The position numbers were made by a program, and so were the translations under genes. Source: GCA-2683825 sp965662355 (GTDB lineage Bacteria > Planctomycetota > UBA1135 > GCA-002686595). From it: DNA of 64,000 nucleotides. The notes below the pieces were generated by a model, which was not told where the DNA came from, did not search any database, and was given only the letters and a program-made list of their open reading frames with translations. The stretch covers positions 220,924-284,923 of the forward strand of contig CBFIHP010000006.1 in NCBI GenBank assembly GCA_965662355.1, given 5' to 3'. This document shows positions 34,557-42,508 of the stretch, piece by piece. Position 1 is the stretch's first letter. Each line of letters starts with the position of its first letter.

Positions 34557-35603
34557 CTAACGCCTTCTGATGAGGAGTTGGCGGTCGATGCCTGAGGCGC
34601 CGATGGCATCGTGCGCATCGGCCAGCCAGCGCTTGGCGTCAGCGCGGTACCCGGCCGTGGGGCGAATATCTTTCCCGAAACGCGCAAAGTGTGCGTTGAA
34701 GGCCTCCATCGAGACTTCGCGCGCATACTTTGCCAGGCACGAGCCCAAGGCGACGGCGAATGAGCATTCCTCGCCTCGCACGCGAAAAGCGATGCGCATC
34801 CGGCGCGGAAGCCAACGGGTGCCCTCGTCGTTGTCGCGTTCGCAGAGGACGTAGGCCGAGTGCTCCGGCTCCTCGCGCACGGTTTCGACCCGCGTTCCGG
34901 GGAAGGCGCGTTCGAGCAGCCCCCCGTAACGCATGCGGCCACCGAGTACGTCGACCGTGATCTCCGGGTCCTTTGCTCCGTAGTCTTCCCAGAAGAGCTG
35001 CAGGACCGAGGAGACCTGCTGCCAAACCGTCTCGCCCTTGTTCTGGGTCGTCTCCAGGGAATCGTTCAGCTCGCCCGAGGGCACCAGTCGTACCCCGCAG
35101 GTGAGCAGCTTCGCGCCCTGGGCCTGCAGTTCCCGTTGGAGCCCCGCGGCAGCGAGCTCGACCGTGCCGGCTTCGAGCGAGACCGGGAGCTCTGGCAATT
35201 CGTCGTACCAGGGATGGCGAGCGACGAGGGAGCGCTCCGGTGCGAGGGGTCCGAACAGAAACGTGCGCGGATCGCGGGGCGGACGTCCATCGGGCTCGAG
35301 CAGGCTCGCGAACGACAACGCGGTTCGTTCCAGGCGCTTCCAACCGTTCGGATTACGACTGAAGACCTGCTTCGAGTCGGCGACCACGATGCGCGTACGC
35401 TTGCCCAGCTTGCGCACACAGACCTTGCGCAGGAGCTTCCACAGATCCGGTTCGTCGCGCGGAACTTCGAAGGCGCTGTAGCCGATCGTGAGCGGACCCA
35501 GCAACGGGCCGAGTCCCGCCTCGTCGAGACCACATACCACCTGCGTGCGCCGCGCGTTCCGGGCCTCGGAGTCGCCGCGTTCGGTGGCCGCTCGCGAGCT
35601 CAC
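34557..35603 (-). CDS. RNase HII-like protein, enlarged
   Basis: A 348-aa protein with a GTG start that overlaps the lgt stop (GTGA). The N-terminal motif CGLDEAGLGPLLGPLTIGY corresponds to the DEAGRGPLAGPV signature of RNase HII. The other metal ligands are probably the Asp of VVADSKQVFSR and of ITVDVLGGRMRYG. RNase HII removes ribonucleotides and RNA primers from DNA. Usual RNase HII is about 200-220 aa; here an insertion of about 100 residues (around LFGPLAPERSLVARHPWYDELPELP) separates the metal sites, so substrate preference may differ. A longer upstream frame runs through lgt and is rejected. Confidence 0.75.
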   Translation of the reverse strand: MSSRAATERGDSEARNARRTQVVCGLDEAGLGPLLGPLTIGYSAFEVPRDEPDLWKLLRKVCVRKLGKRTRIVVADSKQVFSRNPNGWKRLERTALSFASLLEPDGRPPRDPRTFLFGPLAPERSLVARHPWYDELPELPVSLEAGTVELAAAGLQRELQAQGAKLLTCGVRLVPSGELNDSLETTQNKGETVWQQVSSVLQLFWEDYGAKDPEITVDVLGGRMRYGGLLERAFPGTRVETVREEPEHSAYVLCERDNDEGTRWLPRRMRIAFRVRGEECSFAVALGSCLAKYAREVSMEAFNAHFARFGKDIRPTAGYRADAKRWLADAHDAIGASGIDRQLLIRRR

Positions 35604-36622
35604 GCACCGGCTCCCTTCGAGAGCGGTTGCGTGGCTACGATGGGGGGTGGTGTTGGGCCGGGTCGTTTCACGAGCAAGTAGATGCCTACCGCCAGACCGA
35701 CGATGGAGATCAACTGCGATGTGGAGAGCGTGTCGTTGAACCACAGACCACGGATCTTGTCGCCCCGAAAGAACTCGATCGTGAAGCGCGCGATCGCGTA
35801 GTGGATCAACATGACGGCCGCCGCCTGCCCACACCAAGTGCGCCGCTTCAGGACCTGGTATCCGACGATAGCCACCAGCAGTGCGCTGACGCTCATCCAG
35901 GGTTGGGTGGCCCACAAGGTCGTCTCCGCCAGCGGGGTCCCGAACAGGCTTTCGGGATTCTCTTGCAACCACTCCTTTGACGGCACGCGGATCGTCAAAG
36001 GACCGATCTCGCCTCCATTGCCGAGGGAGATGGGGCGGAAGGAATCGGTGAATGACGCCCCGACTTTGCCGCCATAGTCATCACCGACGAGAAGGCAACC
36101 CCAGCGCCCGATCGAGAGTCCGAGGAAGGCGCCAATCGAGGACATGTCGAGGGCATTCCATACCTTCAAACCGTGGCTGCGTGACGAGAGGATGCCGAAC
36201 AGCGCGCCGCCGATGAGGCCTCCGTACATGACGAGTCCGCCTTGCCAGATCAGAAAGATCTTGAACGGATCGTGCAGGAAGTCGTGGCCGACGCCGACCT
36301 CCCGGGCGCTCTCGAGCACTTCTTTGGAGAGGGCCGCCGGGTTCGTCTGGGCCAGCTCGACCTGCTCCGTTGTGACATCGGCAGCGAGGTAGCGTGACGT
36401 CTCGACCATCACGTACATGATCCGAGCTCCGACCAGGACGCCCACGACCACCCACAGGGCGACCTGCGAAACCCGCAGCGGGTCCTCCTTCGGCTCGTCT
36501 CCATAGCGCTCGGCCAGACGTCCCCAGATCCAGATTCCGAGCAGAATTCCGGCCGCCACGGTCACGCCGAAACTACGGATAGGGAAGCCCAAAATCGGCA
36601 GCTCGAAGAGGACGGGATGCAT
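35600..36622 (-). CDS. lgt: Prolipoprotein diacylglyceryl transferase Lgt
   Basis: A 340-aa inner-membrane enzyme that transfers diacylglyceryl from phosphatidylglycerol to the lipobox Cys, needed by the many lipoproteins in this window. Seven or so hydrophobic segments are visible. Lgt signatures are PIRSFGVTVAAGILLG, GGLVMYGGLIGGALFG, the GRWGCLLVGDDYGG loop in place of the usual GRIGNFxN, and RFTIEFFRGD near the C-terminus. Length is somewhat above the usual 260-300 because of an extra 60-residue periplasmic-like insertion after residue 80. It is translationally coupled to the RNase HII-like gene. Confidence 0.95.
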   Translation of the reverse strand: MHPVLFELPILGFPIRSFGVTVAAGILLGIWIWGRLAERYGDEPKEDPLRVSQVALWVVVGVLVGARIMYVMVETSRYLAADVTTEQVELAQTNPAALSKEVLESAREVGVGHDFLHDPFKIFLIWQGGLVMYGGLIGGALFGILSSRSHGLKVWNALDMSSIGAFLGLSIGRWGCLLVGDDYGGKVGASFTDSFRPISLGNGGEIGPLTIRVPSKEWLQENPESLFGTPLAETTLWATQPWMSVSALLVAIVGYQVLKRRTWCGQAAAVMLIHYAIARFTIEFFRGDKIRGLWFNDTLSTSQLISIVGLAVGIYLLVKRPGPTPPPIVATQPLSKGAGA

Positions 36623-36782
36623 GGGCGGTCAACCTATCCGGCGCGGCAGGACAGATCACGAGGGAATCGCGATTGTCCGCCGCCCCCTGGGCTCGGACCT
36701 GTATGCTTTCGCGCCCCTTTCTCCTTGATTCCTCATCCGAGGATCCAAAAAGGGGAGTTGCGACCGTTTCAGGCCTACTTGC

Positions 36783-37667
36783 ATGAACCAGATTCCCCGG
36801 GCCAAGATCTACCTTGAGGGCCGTTACAAGAAGCTCTCTCGAGAACTGCCGCAGACCGTCTTCTTTTGCCCCGAGTGCAAGGGACATCCGCGGCGGCGGC
36901 GCAAGTGTGAACGCTGCGAGGGCTTCGGGAAACTCACGCGTGAGTCCGTCCAAGAACTCATCGCCTGGGTCGCCGGCAAGGCCTTCGGCACACGCAAGAA
37001 CAAGTTCCACGGAGCAGGCCGCGAAGACGTCGACGTGCGCATGCTAGGTATGGGCCGGCCTTTCGTGCTCGAGCTGATCGGGCCGCGTGTCCACGATGTC
37101 GACCTCGCCGAACTCGAAGGCGAGATCAATCGGCGGAACGAGGGCCGACTCGAGATTCTGGGTCTGCACTGGACCGAGAAGACGCGCATCGCCTACCTCA
37201 AGGAAACGCCCCACGCCAAGGAGTATGAAGCGCTCGTTGCCGTGGAGGGGAAAGTCGATCTCGCGAACATCCCTTTCCTGGGCGAGCGCATCGACGTACT
37301 TCAAAAGACGCCCCAGCGCGTCGCCCACCGCCGCGCCGTCAAGGATCGCGAGCGCTGGGTCGAGTTCCTCGAGATCACGCCCGTCTCCGAGGTGCCCGAT
37401 TGGGCGACTCTCCCGATCTCACCCCGGTCGCCTGAGTCGTCCGAGTCGACTAGGCCGTGCCACTACTACCGCGTTCGCATTCGTACCCAGCACGGTACCT
37501 ATGTGAAAGAAGTCCTTTCAGGCGAAGGCGGCCAGACCGTCCCGTCCCTGACCACCCTGCTCGAGCTTCCGTGCCGTTGCGTACAGCTTGACGTGCTCGC
37601 CATCCTCGACGAAGGCGGCGATGCCAAGGAGATGTCTGCTCCACCCGTCTTCGGTGAGGGGCTCTAG
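36783..37667 (+). CDS. pus10: Pus10-type tRNA pseudouridine synthase without THUMP domain
   Basis: A 294-aa protein. The N-terminus holds a zinc-ribbon-like pair CPEC (Cys29/Cys32) and CERC (Cys42/Cys45). The catalytic region HGAGREDVDVRMLGMGRPF is the Pus10 signature, with Asp82 of GRED as candidate catalytic residue by comparison with GRTD of TruA. The C-terminal part has HYYRVRIRTQHGTYVKEVLSGEGGQTVPSL, matching the GxYIKExxxGDxGRTxPS motif of the family. Archaeal and eukaryotic Pus10 modify tRNA U54/U55 and carry a THUMP-containing N-terminal part; the present protein has only about 50 residues before the core. Pus10 is considered archaeal and eukaryotic, with bacterial members rare at best. 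Confidence 0.85.
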   Translation: MNQIPRAKIYLEGRYKKLSRELPQTVFFCPECKGHPRRRRKCERCEGFGKLTRESVQELIAWVAGKAFGTRKNKFHGAGREDVDVRMLGMGRPFVLELIGPRVHDVDLAELEGEINRRNEGRLEILGLHWTEKTRIAYLKETPHAKEYEALVAVEGKVDLANIPFLGERIDVLQKTPQRVAHRRAVKDRERWVEFLEITPVSEVPDWATLPISPRSPESSESTRPCHYYRVRIRTQHGTYVKEVLSGEGGQTVPSLTTLLELPCRCVQLDVLAILDEGGDAKEMSAPPVFGEGL

Positions 37668-37717
37668 AATTCAACGGACGGCGATATGCAGGACCTCGGC
37701 GGTGCCCTGTCGCCAGG

Positions 37718-39550
37718 CTAGCGTTCGTCTTCCTGGGCCTCGATGGTCGGGTCGAGCCTGGGATCGGGGCTGACCCCATCGGCTTTCGGCACGGGGCCGG
37801 AGATGACGAAGGCGCGGCCGGCTTTTTCGCCGACACCGCGGCTCCAGGCGGCGGTGATGAGAAAGTCGATGCGTCCGTCGGCGTTGATGTCGCCCAGACC
37901 GACGGCGTCGAAGCCGAAGGTCGTGCGCGGTACGGTGCAGGCATAGGAGCGCAGAAGTTCGCCCGTTCGGCCGGAGTAGAGGTAGACCTTGCCGGCCGTG
38001 GCGCCGCCCTGTTCGTTCTTCCACGCGCCGACGAGGAGGTCGTCGCAGCCGTCCCCGTTCGCGTCACCGGCATTGGCGGGGCCCGAGCCCCCGAAGCCGT
38101 CGCCAGCGGATTCTCCCGTCAGCGTGAGGATGCGCTCGCCGGTGGCTCCGGAGAAGACGTAGGCACGCCCCGTGCAACGGCCGCGCGCGCAGTTTTCCCA
38201 GTCGGAGGCGTAGAAGTCGAGTCTGCCGTCGCCGTCTATGTCGCCCGGGATCGAGACGAAACGGCCCAGGCTGATGCCCGTGTCATCGGCTTCGAAGGTG
38301 AACTTCTTCTGGGCTTGCTCGTTGGCGTACTCGTAGACGAAAACGCGTCCGTGGTTCTTGGCGCCGGCGTTGCCCGAGCCGATCACCAGGAAGCGTTGAT
38401 CGCAGTGTCGAGTGGCGGCGACGCAACTGCCGAAGCCATCGTTCTTGTCGTGGCCGCTGGCGCTCCAGAGGAGCTTGCCCTTCTTACCAGAGAAGAGATA
38501 CACGCGCCCCGCGTCCTTCGCTGTCTGATCCGAGCTGGGTGCGCCGATCAGGTATTCGGGCACGCCGTCGCCGTCCCAGTCGCTTGCCGATGAGACGCGC
38601 CAGCCGAAGGCATCCTCCGGTTCCTCCGAAGTGAGCTCCAGGAGCGTCTCGCCGGTCTTGCCCGAGAGCACGTAGGCTTTGCCGACGCCGTAGTCCCAGT
38701 TGGTCGCGCCGATCAAGAGGTCGGCGTAACCGTCCTTGTTCTGATCGCCCGCGGAGTCGATGCCGATGCCGAAGAACTCTCCGGGTTTTCCGGCCTGGGT
38801 GAGGATCAACTTGCCCGTCGCGCCGGAGTAGACGTAGATCTTGCCAGCGTTGGCCCCGTCCACTCCCCGATCGACGCTCTTGGCGCGCTTGTACGGCGCG
38901 GAGATGATGAAGTCGTTGACACCGTCGGCATCCACATCACCGGCGCTGCGTCCCTCCCAGCCGAACTGATCGTTAGCGGCTTCGCCTTCGAACATGTAGT
39001 GCAGCTCGATGTCCTCGCCGAAAAAGCGCGAGGGGGAAACGGGAGCCAGGAAGGCCTCGAAGCGCGGATCCTCGCGCAGCGGGTTAAGGTCCCGGTCGGT
39101 CTTCATCAGGTGCGGGTTGTAGAAACCCGCGTCGATGGCCTGCTCGAGGTATTGAAAGGCCTCGTCGAGCCGATTCATCTGCGAGCAGGCGCACGCGGCG
39201 TTGTAGAGCGCCGAGGAACGGGTCTTCGGGCCGCGGGCGGCCTGGAGGTTCGCCTGTAGTGCTTCCTCGAGCTTGCCGTCCATCTGCAGCGAGTAGCCAA
39301 GCAGGAACCACGCACGTGTGTAGTCCGGATGCTTGTCGACGATCTCCTGGAAGAGCTCGGCAGCGCGCTCGTAGTCGTCACGGCGCAAGGCAGCGCGGCC
39401 CTGGTCGAAGCCTTCGGGCTGGTTTTCCTGGGAATAGACCTTTCGCTTGGCCGGCTTGCCTTGCTGAACGGCTTGCCTGGCAGCGATAGGGGCGTTTGCC
39501 AGGGCGGGTGTGGGGTGAACCGCCAGGCAGAGGAGCAGGATGAGCTCCAT
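37718..39550 (-). CDS. Secreted TPR plus FG-GAP (integrin-alpha-like) beta-propeller protein
   Basis: A 610-aa protein with a signal peptide (LLCLAVHPTPALA). Residues about 50-150 contain TPR repeats (AALRRDDYERAAELFQEIVDKHPDY, AWFLLGYSLQMDGKLEEALQ, ALYNAACACSQMNRLDEAFQYLEQA). From residue 180 a seven-bladed FG-GAP propeller follows, with repeated GDVDADGVNDFIIS, GDQNKDGYADLLIG, SDWDGDGVPEYLIG, GDIDGDGRLDFYAS and GDANGDGCDDLLVG units; the DxDxDG loops should bind calcium. Probably a surface adhesion or scaffold protein. It runs convergent with pus10. Confidence 0.88.
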   Translation of the reverse strand: MELILLLCLAVHPTPALANAPIAARQAVQQGKPAKRKVYSQENQPEGFDQGRAALRRDDYERAAELFQEIVDKHPDYTRAWFLLGYSLQMDGKLEEALQANLQAARGPKTRSSALYNAACACSQMNRLDEAFQYLEQAIDAGFYNPHLMKTDRDLNPLREDPRFEAFLAPVSPSRFFGEDIELHYMFEGEAANDQFGWEGRSAGDVDADGVNDFIISAPYKRAKSVDRGVDGANAGKIYVYSGATGKLILTQAGKPGEFFGIGIDSAGDQNKDGYADLLIGATNWDYGVGKAYVLSGKTGETLLELTSEEPEDAFGWRVSSASDWDGDGVPEYLIGAPSSDQTAKDAGRVYLFSGKKGKLLWSASGHDKNDGFGSCVAATRHCDQRFLVIGSGNAGAKNHGRVFVYEYANEQAQKKFTFEADDTGISLGRFVSIPGDIDGDGRLDFYASDWENCARGRCTGRAYVFSGATGERILTLTGESAGDGFGGSGPANAGDANGDGCDDLLVGAWKNEQGGATAGKVYLYSGRTGELLRSYACTVPRTTFGFDAVGLGDINADGRIDFLITAAWSRGVGEKAGRAFVISGPVPKADGVSPDPRLDPTIEAQEDER

Positions 39551-39851
39551 TAGACGGAGAGGCGTCGAAGGGGCATCAAGAATGCGGGCAGGGGTTTTGG
39601 GACTCGTCGAGGTTAGCGCGGACGAATTCGGAGCAGGCTGTCATTTACGGATCTGTTGCCACACCGAAAGAAGCTCGGCCTCGAGGGCCAACCCCGGTCG
39701 AGGCTCAGGGGGAGGGTACACCCCCCAATCCTTGCGCATGGGGCCCACCTTGGAAGGGCATTTTCAGCAACCTGGCCGCTTTGAGCGCAGGATTGACGCC
39801 TCTTTTTCACAGCGCCTTGCGCTTTGGACCTTCCCGTCTACAACTTGGGCC
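39551..39851. other. Divergent intergenic region, 301 bp
   Basis: This stretch separates the minus-strand FG-GAP gene from the plus-strand sulfatase-family gene. An in-frame extension of the latter through this region exists but its translation is Arg/Gly-rich and unlike protein. I see a run of short G- and C-tracts and no clear promoter, hairpin or RNA gene. Confidence 0.4.
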
Positions 39852-41240
39852 ATGACCCTCTTTGGTCGAATCCGGATCGTTGTCCTGTGCGCCTCTTTCG
39901 CGGCCTGCGGTGGAGCCACGGGAGACCCGCCCGATAACGTGCTCGTGATCGTCGTCGATACCCTGGGGGCGACGCATCTCGGTGCCTACGGTGCGCCGAC
40001 CCGTACGCCGAACATCGACAGCCTGGCGGGGGGGGGGATCCGCTTCGAGAAGGCCTATTCCAGTGCTCCGTGGACCAAGCCCTCGATCGCCTCGCTGTTT
40101 ACCGGGGTCATGCCCTCCACGCACGGCGTGCACAAGCTACGCGATACGTTGAGTGACGAGGTATTGACCCTGGCCGAGCACGCCAGCCGATCCGGGTTCG
40201 AGACGCAGGCCGTGGTCAGCCATTTTCTCATCACGAAGGAGCACGGATACGCACAGGGCTTTCGTGGCTTCGATGAAGGGGCGATTGCAGGTCACGACGG
40301 GGTTTCTTCCGCCAAGGTGACCGACCGCGCTCTCGCGTTCCTGGAGAAGCGCGAGAAGGGGGAGAAGCGCGAGAAGGGGCGTTTCTTTCTCTTCGTCCAC
40401 TACTTTGACCCGCACTTCGCCTATCACCATCACGCCTCCTTTTCGCACACCGAGCGTTACGATGGCCCCGTTCAATCGGGTATGGATATCTGGGGCCTGC
40501 GCGATCTGCGGCCCAAGCTATCCGAGGGGGATCTGAATCACCTGCGCGGGCTCTATCGCGAGGAGATCGCTTTCACCGATCATCACGTCGGACGCTTGCT
40601 CGAGGGGCTGCGGGCCCAGGGACTCGAAGACGACACACTGGTGGTCTTCACCTCCGATCATGGCGAGGAATTGATGGAGCACGGTTGGATCGGTCATACG
40701 CGCACGCTCTACGACGAGCTTCTGCGCGTTCCCCTGATCTTCTCTCTTCCCGGGCTCGAGCCGCGTGTCGTGTCCGAGCCCGTTTCGATTCTGGATGTCG
40801 CCCCCACGATCGCGCAGCTGAGCGGCATGCCGCGCCACCCGGGATGGGAGGGCATGTCCCTTGCCCCCCTGCTTCGCGAGGGGCAAGGGGTGCACTTGAA
40901 CCGAGCCGTGTTCGCCGAGGTTTCCTTCGGATCGGATCGCCCGGAAGACGAGCGCCGGAACCAGCGCGCGCTGGAGAAGTTCGCGAAGAAGACGGCCGTC
41001 ATCCTGAACGACTACAAGTTGATCCACGATGAACCCTCGGGCTCCTTCGAACTCTATGATCGTGGCGCGGACGATGACGAGCGCAAGAACCTGTGGCGCG
41101 AGGGCATGGGTGCCACAAATCCGCTCTTCTCGACGTTGCGTGCCTGGGAGAACTCGCGCGGTAGCGGCACTTCCGGGGAGGACAGCGGGTTCGACGAGGC
41201 CCAGCTCGAGGAGCTGCGCAGGCTCGGTTACGTGCGTTGA
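39852..41240 (+). CDS. Sulfatase-superfamily lipoprotein, Thr-type active site
   Basis: A 462-aa protein starting MTLFGRIRIVVLCASFAACGG, a lipoprotein signal with Cys19. The alkaline-phosphatase-superfamily domain begins DNVLVIVVDTLGATH (Asp36) and has FTSDHGEELMEH as second metal motif. The nucleophile segment is APWTKPSIASLFTG, so Thr75 replaces the formylglycine Cys/Ser and the CxPxR Arg is missing. The sequence EKREKGEKREKGRFFLF holds a short tandem duplication of Glu/Lys. The final residues LEELRRLGYVR are a C-terminal helix shared with the 331-2349 and 27722-30181 proteins (NLGYTG, ALGY), marking them as one subfamily. It overlaps the convergent GT39-like gene by 13 nt. Confidence 0.85.
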   Translation: MTLFGRIRIVVLCASFAACGGATGDPPDNVLVIVVDTLGATHLGAYGAPTRTPNIDSLAGGGIRFEKAYSSAPWTKPSIASLFTGVMPSTHGVHKLRDTLSDEVLTLAEHASRSGFETQAVVSHFLITKEHGYAQGFRGFDEGAIAGHDGVSSAKVTDRALAFLEKREKGEKREKGRFFLFVHYFDPHFAYHHHASFSHTERYDGPVQSGMDIWGLRDLRPKLSEGDLNHLRGLYREEIAFTDHHVGRLLEGLRAQGLEDDTLVVFTSDHGEELMEHGWIGHTRTLYDELLRVPLIFSLPGLEPRVVSEPVSILDVAPTIAQLSGMPRHPGWEGMSLAPLLREGQGVHLNRAVFAEVSFGSDRPEDERRNQRALEKFAKKTAVILNDYKLIHDEPSGSFELYDRGADDDERKNLWREGMGATNPLFSTLRAWENSRGSGTSGEDSGFDEAQLEELRRLGYVR

Positions 41241-42493
41241 GCGGCTCGGCGCCGTCCCCATTTCCACAGCTCGTCGCAAGCGCCGGCCGCAAACAAGACC
41301 AACAGCGGTACGACCGGCAGGGCGAAGCGAATCTTGACCGGTACGGCGATCAAGGCGATGACATAGGCCATCACGAGCAGGGCGAGGAAGTTCCAGCCGA
41401 GGCTGCGGCGAAAGAGCAGGACGACGCCGAGAAGGCCGAGAACCCAGAGCGCATACCACGCGATACGCGCGGAGGACTCGAGGCGCGTGAGCGCTTTTGG
41501 CGGTGACGTCCCCCAGCGCTGAAAATCGTGTAGGGAACGCTCGTAGCCCGAGCGTTTCTTCGACACGAGCTTCCAGAACTTCGCCAGTTGCATCCGCGCA
41601 ACGGTCAGGATGCCGGTCTCCGAGATGTACTCGAGTGTTCGTTTCCGGGCGAGTCTCTCGCGCTCGGCGAGATTCTCGGACGAAGCCCAGTAATCCAGAT
41701 CGATCTCTCGCAACTTGTGCGACTCCGAGGTCGTCAACCCCGCCTCGAGATTCCACCAGCGATTGGCGGAGAGTCGCATACCGTGCCCCGCTTTTTGGTT
41801 GGCGTAGAGTTGCGGGAACAGCAGGAGCAGCAGGGGAAGCCCGAAGGCAACCACGGCCAGGAGCCCCCGCCGCACATGAGCTCCCAGCGGACCCGGGAGG
41901 CGCAGGAATCGCCACACCAAGAAGGCGAAGAAGAGCACGAGGAAAGGCTGCAATGTGCCCTTTGCGAACAATGCGTAGGCGGTGGCAACCCCGGCGCCGA
42001 TGAGCAGGCCCAGCTTGGGCGTCTCGAAAAAGCGCAGGAACAGGAGCAGGATGGCGGCGAACAACGCCATGTGCAGCGTTTCCGGCCACAGCGCATGCAC
42101 GTGGAAGCCGATCCAGGGAAACAGGGCGAGAAATCCCGCCGCACCCAGCCCGGCCACGCTGGAAAGCCCCAGCTGGCGGGCGATGCTGTAGGTGCAGAGC
42201 ACCAGGGTGATCAGGAAGCCGAGGTTCAAGATGGCGATGGCCGGATAGACATCCGGAGCGAAGAGCGAGAGCAACCTAACGTTCAATACCTGCCGATGAT
42301 CGAACCCAAACGTGCCCGGAAGCAGGCTCCAGCCAGGCTCCTTGGCTTCCGCCTTGGCCAGTTCGAGGTAATGGCCCTCGTCTCCCCAAAACCGAGGTTC
42401 GGGGAGTCCGACGATCACGGCGACGTGCGCCGCGACCAGGAGCAGAACCAGGGCGCAGAGGATCCAGCGCGGCTTCGACCATCGCAGCCCCAT
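41228..42493 (-). CDS. Integral-membrane glycosyltransferase, ArnT/PMT (GT39)-like
   Basis: A 421-aa protein starting MGLRWSKPRWILCALVLLLV. It has an N-terminal transmembrane helix, a first periplasmic loop with EPRFWGDEGHYLELAKA that resembles the acidic (D/E)-D/E motif of ArnT and protein O-mannosyltransferases, and about nine more hydrophobic segments. Enzymes of this type transfer sugars from polyprenyl-phosphate donors. The C-terminal helices end in ALPVVPLLVLFAAGACDEL. A longer upstream frame exists but is antisense to the PHP gene and is rejected. The start is only 15 nt from the divergent PHP gene start. Confidence 0.78.
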   Translation of the reverse strand: MGLRWSKPRWILCALVLLLVAAHVAVIVGLPEPRFWGDEGHYLELAKAEAKEPGWSLLPGTFGFDHRQVLNVRLLSLFAPDVYPAIAILNLGFLITLVLCTYSIARQLGLSSVAGLGAAGFLALFPWIGFHVHALWPETLHMALFAAILLLFLRFFETPKLGLLIGAGVATAYALFAKGTLQPFLVLFFAFLVWRFLRLPGPLGAHVRRGLLAVVAFGLPLLLLLFPQLYANQKAGHGMRLSANRWWNLEAGLTTSESHKLREIDLDYWASSENLAERERLARKRTLEYISETGILTVARMQLAKFWKLVSKKRSGYERSLHDFQRWGTSPPKALTRLESSARIAWYALWVLGLLGVVLLFRRSLGWNFLALLVMAYVIALIAVPVKIRFALPVVPLLVLFAAGACDELWKWGRRRAAQRT

Positions 42494-42508
42494 GCTGCGG
42501 ATCGTACG

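Noticed and set aside
41588..42508. Long upstream extension of the PHP-protein frame
   Set aside because: It is antisense to the GT39-like gene and is rich in Gln, Glu and Arg without domain signals; a signal peptide begins at 42509.
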